Below, piece by piece: positions 5,811 through 7,875 of a DNA stretch of 7,875 nt. The notes beneath the pieces were generated by a model. That model was given only the letters and a program-made list of their open reading frames with translations, did not search any database and had not been told where the DNA came from. Every line of letters starts with the position of its first letter. Within the stretch, counting starts at the first letter, position 1. The stretch is from Chlamydiota bacterium (GTDB lineage Bacteria; Auribacterota; UBA3054; B51-G9), in NCBI GenBank assembly GCA_003648225.1, contig QMOL01000132.1, positions 1-7,875 of the forward strand, written 5' to 3'. The position numbers and the translations under genes were made by a program.

Positions 5811-7784
5811 TCAACTTTCAGTTTTTTCTATAACGAATTCGGTGAAGATATTGTCAAAGCCGATTACGTTACCTTTTGCAACAATTGTGGGAGAAGGTAT
5901 TTTTTCACCGAGGACTGGAGAGAACCACCCGAGTGGCGGGTTAACCTCACCGTGAGCCACTCTGCATTGGAAGTGAGCTGAGAATTTAATAATGAGGTTA
6001 TAATCCGTACCGATAATTCTGAAGGTATTTGAATGTTCTCTAACTACTTTTCTATCAGGGTGAACGTGGAACAATAATTCAGCGTCATAGTTTCCGTTTC
6101 CGATGAGTTCATCTTTAAGGATCCATTTTTTAAGTAAAGGGTGCCAAGAGAGTTCTCTTCTATGAGTAAGCACCATTTCATCTCTATAGTATCCGTCATG
6201 TTCAGCTTTAATAATAAATTGGTCTTTATTCATTACAACATAATCGACATGAACGTAATATTTATTCGCCCAGAGGAAGGGGCCTTTAATATCTGCCTGA
6301 TCGAGGCCGTTAATAACTAAAGTATTATGAGCTCTTGTTCCTTTAAAATAATTTCTCCATTTTTTTTGATTGTGATAAGCGTAAGTGCCCGGATCGATAA
6401 GTACAGGTTCATCATTAATTTGGAGAGTAAAAGATAGAGCGTCTGCGTGTCCGTGAGCTGCGATTTGGCCATACCCCAGGTTAGAGAGAAGCATACAGAG
6501 ATTAACTTTAACACCTGATGGTAAAACATTTTTCCAAACCGCGTAACCTCCATTTTCAAAATAGACAGATTTGTCATGCTTTTTGTTAACAGGTTTATTT
6601 CTGCAATACCATTCATTCGGTTGAGAAATTAAAGGAACGTGTTTAATATCAGAATTTCTTTCCATCGAGCAAGCAGCCGCGGCGACATAGTAATAATAAG
6701 AATTTGAGCGTGGAATGAGACCGGAAGCGACAGCGAAATCGGAGTCACCGATATCTGGAACGAAGCCTTTTTCACCGGATAAGGCATTGAGGAAGCGAGT
6801 CATATTCTCGATAGTTTTTTTGAGATATTTTTTTAATGAATTATCATAAACAGAAGCATTTATCAAGAGTTCAAGAACAAAAGCATGATAAGAAGTTGAT
6901 TGTTCTTTATCGACGCCATCAATGGAAATTTGTTCATGGGTTTCATTTTTTAGTATACCGCGACATATTTCTTTATAGTTTTTTTCAGGAAAGAGACGTG
7001 GCCAGGTGTCAACGGCAGCAAGAACGCCGACCGCTTCAGCGATGATATGATTATTAGCGCTTGAATATTTAGCCCAATGAGTGTCAATAAAACGAACATG
7101 CTGTCTAATTGAAACGAACCATTTATTGAGAAAGTCATTGGAGCAATTATTTGGTTTACCTTTTGCAAAAAGAAAGCGGAAAATCCACGACCATGTGATC
7201 ATGCGAACCCCGGCTTCAATACCGGTCAGCCAAGCCGGACCGAGAGGGAATGGGCAATCATCAAGCCAGCTTTGCAATTGATTAATGACAACATCGGCAT
7301 ATTTTTGATTACCTGTAATGAAATACGCGATAGCGGCGGGCATAAGGTGCTGATGTCTATTAAGCCACCAAATGAACATAACATCGCCGACCAGTTCAGG
7401 TTTACGATAATTAATACGGTTCGCGTTTTTTTTAGGACAATTAATATTGTGAGCATAATCACGAAACCAGTTTACCGGATTATCGAGTATAATATTATTA
7501 TTAAAGAGAATTATTTTACCCTCACAAACATTGTCGGCATTTGTGATTATTTCTTTCAGATACGAATCAGAAATCTCAATTTTACAAGGGTCAACCGGAT
7601 AACAACCAATAAGAGTATTTGCGGAAGCCAAGATTTCTTCTGATGAATAAGGCAATTTTTCATTTATAATTGCCTTTGTCACAAAAGGTTCTGTAATTGT
7701 TCTTTTTAGACGAAGAACGATTTCACCGAGTGACATAGCGGCGAGTCGATTGAAGTACCATTTTAGCGAAGTTTTATTGGACAT
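5811..7784 (-). CDS. Heparinase II/III-like protein (putative polysaccharide lyase of an exopolysaccharide operon)
   Basis: A 657-residue protein with the two-part layout of heparinase II/III-like and alginate-lyase proteins. The N-terminal alpha/alpha-toroid (about 10-370) includes LKWYFNRLAAMS (7-18), LTGIEAGVRMITW (186-198), the ANNHIIAEA motif (243-251) and STSYHAFVLEL (296-306). The C-terminal beta-sandwich (about 405-650, PF07940-like) includes GQIAAHGHADALSF (439-452), IDPGTYAYH (463-471) and GTRAHNTLVING (482-493). Asn245, His246, Tyr299 and His444 or His446 match the Asn/His/Tyr/His set used for beta-elimination in related lyases. In exopolysaccharide operons such proteins are thought to trim or modify the polymer. 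No clear signal peptide is visible, so its compartment is uncertain, as is true of many operon-encoded members. The ATG at 7782-7784 lies 9 nt after the preceding gene's stop and has no obvious ribosome binding site, suggesting translational coupling. The polymer cleaved is unknown. Confidence 0.9.
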   Translation of the reverse strand: MSNKTSLKWYFNRLAAMSLGEIVLRLKRTITEPFVTKAIINEKLPYSSEEILASANTLIGCYPVDPCKIEISDSYLKEIITNADNVCEGKIILFNNNIILDNPVNWFRDYAHNINCPKKNANRINYRKPELVGDVMFIWWLNRHQHLMPAAIAYFITGNQKYADVVINQLQSWLDDCPFPLGPAWLTGIEAGVRMITWSWIFRFLFAKGKPNNCSNDFLNKWFVSIRQHVRFIDTHWAKYSSANNHIIAEAVGVLAAVDTWPRLFPEKNYKEICRGILKNETHEQISIDGVDKEQSTSYHAFVLELLINASVYDNSLKKYLKKTIENMTRFLNALSGEKGFVPDIGDSDFAVASGLIPRSNSYYYYVAAAACSMERNSDIKHVPLISQPNEWYCRNKPVNKKHDKSVYFENGGYAVWKNVLPSGVKVNLCMLLSNLGYGQIAAHGHADALSFTLQINDEPVLIDPGTYAYHNQKKWRNYFKGTRAHNTLVINGLDQADIKGPFLWANKYYVHVDYVVMNKDQFIIKAEHDGYYRDEMVLTHRRELSWHPLLKKWILKDELIGNGNYDAELLFHVHPDRKVVREHSNTFRIIGTDYNLIIKFSAHFQCRVAHGEVNPPLGWFSPVLGEKIPSPTIVAKGNVIGFDNIFTEFVIEKTES

Positions 7785-7793
7785 TATTTATCA

Positions 7794-7875
7794 TTATTGG
7801 TTATTAATTAATGAGACAACCGACCTGAATTTCCCGTTATTAGTGCGAGGAATAGATTTTACGTAATTAAAATCA
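7794..7875 (-). CDS. C-terminal end of a CapK/phenylacetate-CoA ligase-like adenylate-forming enzyme (partial)
   Basis: Only the last 26 codons are in the window; the gene enters from the right edge and stops with TAA at 7794-7796. The visible tail contains SIPRTNNGKFRSVVS, which matches the C-terminal IPRT-x-x-GKFR-x-V-x-S signature of the PaaK/CapK-like AMP-dependent ligases commonly found in polysaccharide biosynthesis operons. The lysine of the GKFR motif is at the position of the C-terminal catalytic lysine of the adenylate-forming superfamily. It stands 9 nt before the heparinase-like gene, clearly in the same operon. With so little sequence, a different adenylate-forming enzyme cannot be excluded. 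Confidence 0.7.
   Translation of the reverse strand, partial: DFNYVKSIPRTNNGKFRSVVSLINNQ

Noticed and set aside
7272..7643. Open frame of 123 codons on the plus strand
   Set aside because: It is antisense to the well-supported heparinase-like gene, has no recognisable family features, and its openness is explained by the codon use of the opposite strand.

Overview
The window is an AT-rich bacterial segment, probably chromosomal. It carries two minus-strand gene groups on either side of one plus-strand gene. The best guess for the host is the Planctomycetes–Verrucomicrobia–Lentisphaerae–Kiritimatiellae assemblage or a similar PEP-CTERM-bearing anaerobe. The reasons are a small secreted protein ending in a PEP-CTERM sorting tail, an exopolysaccharide-type operon with a heparinase II/III-like protein, and a large-PKS ketosynthase in a low-GC Gram-negative-looking background. 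No taxonomic marker gene is present, so this placement is an inference.

Left group (minus strand, transcribed from about 3233 toward 1): an exported SPOR-domain protein (2672-3187), a DUF1015/COG4198 protein (1422-2669, 2 nt downstream), and after 45 nt the start of a large polyketide synthase (1376 running off the left edge). An extended -10 promoter at 3240-3268 can serve all three. Only the N-terminal ketosynthase (KS) domain of the PKS is inside the window. It has the full Cys-His-His triad, and its sequence signatures resemble enediyne-type (PksE-like) iterative ketosynthases more than modular or PfaA-type ones.

Middle (plus strand): a 217-aa PEP-CTERM protein (3534-4187) with a near-consensus sigma-70 promoter, a roughly 130-nt AT-rich leader, a strong Shine-Dalgarno sequence and a strong intrinsic terminator (4215-4246). 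The divergent 346-bp intergenic region upstream holds a four-copy TTRWCATW-like motif spaced 26/24/26 bp and a TGACA-N6-TGTCA dyad. After the terminator comes a non-coding stretch with a nested palindromic repeat element (4278-4438) made of short hairpins with ATATTTGTAG tails in inverted orientation. It looks like a dispersed REP/BIME-type repeat.

Right group (minus strand, entering from the right edge): the last 26 codons of a probable phenylacetate-CoA ligase/CapK-like adenylate-forming enzyme (7794-7875), a heparinase II/III-like protein (5811-7784) and a family-4 glycosyltransferase (4552-5790), separated by 9 and 20 nt. This is a typical fragment of a polysaccharide biosynthesis operon. 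In PEP-CTERM bacteria such operons often co-occur with the exosortase system, but no exosortase is visible here.

No tRNA, rRNA, CRISPR array, transposase or integrase was seen.
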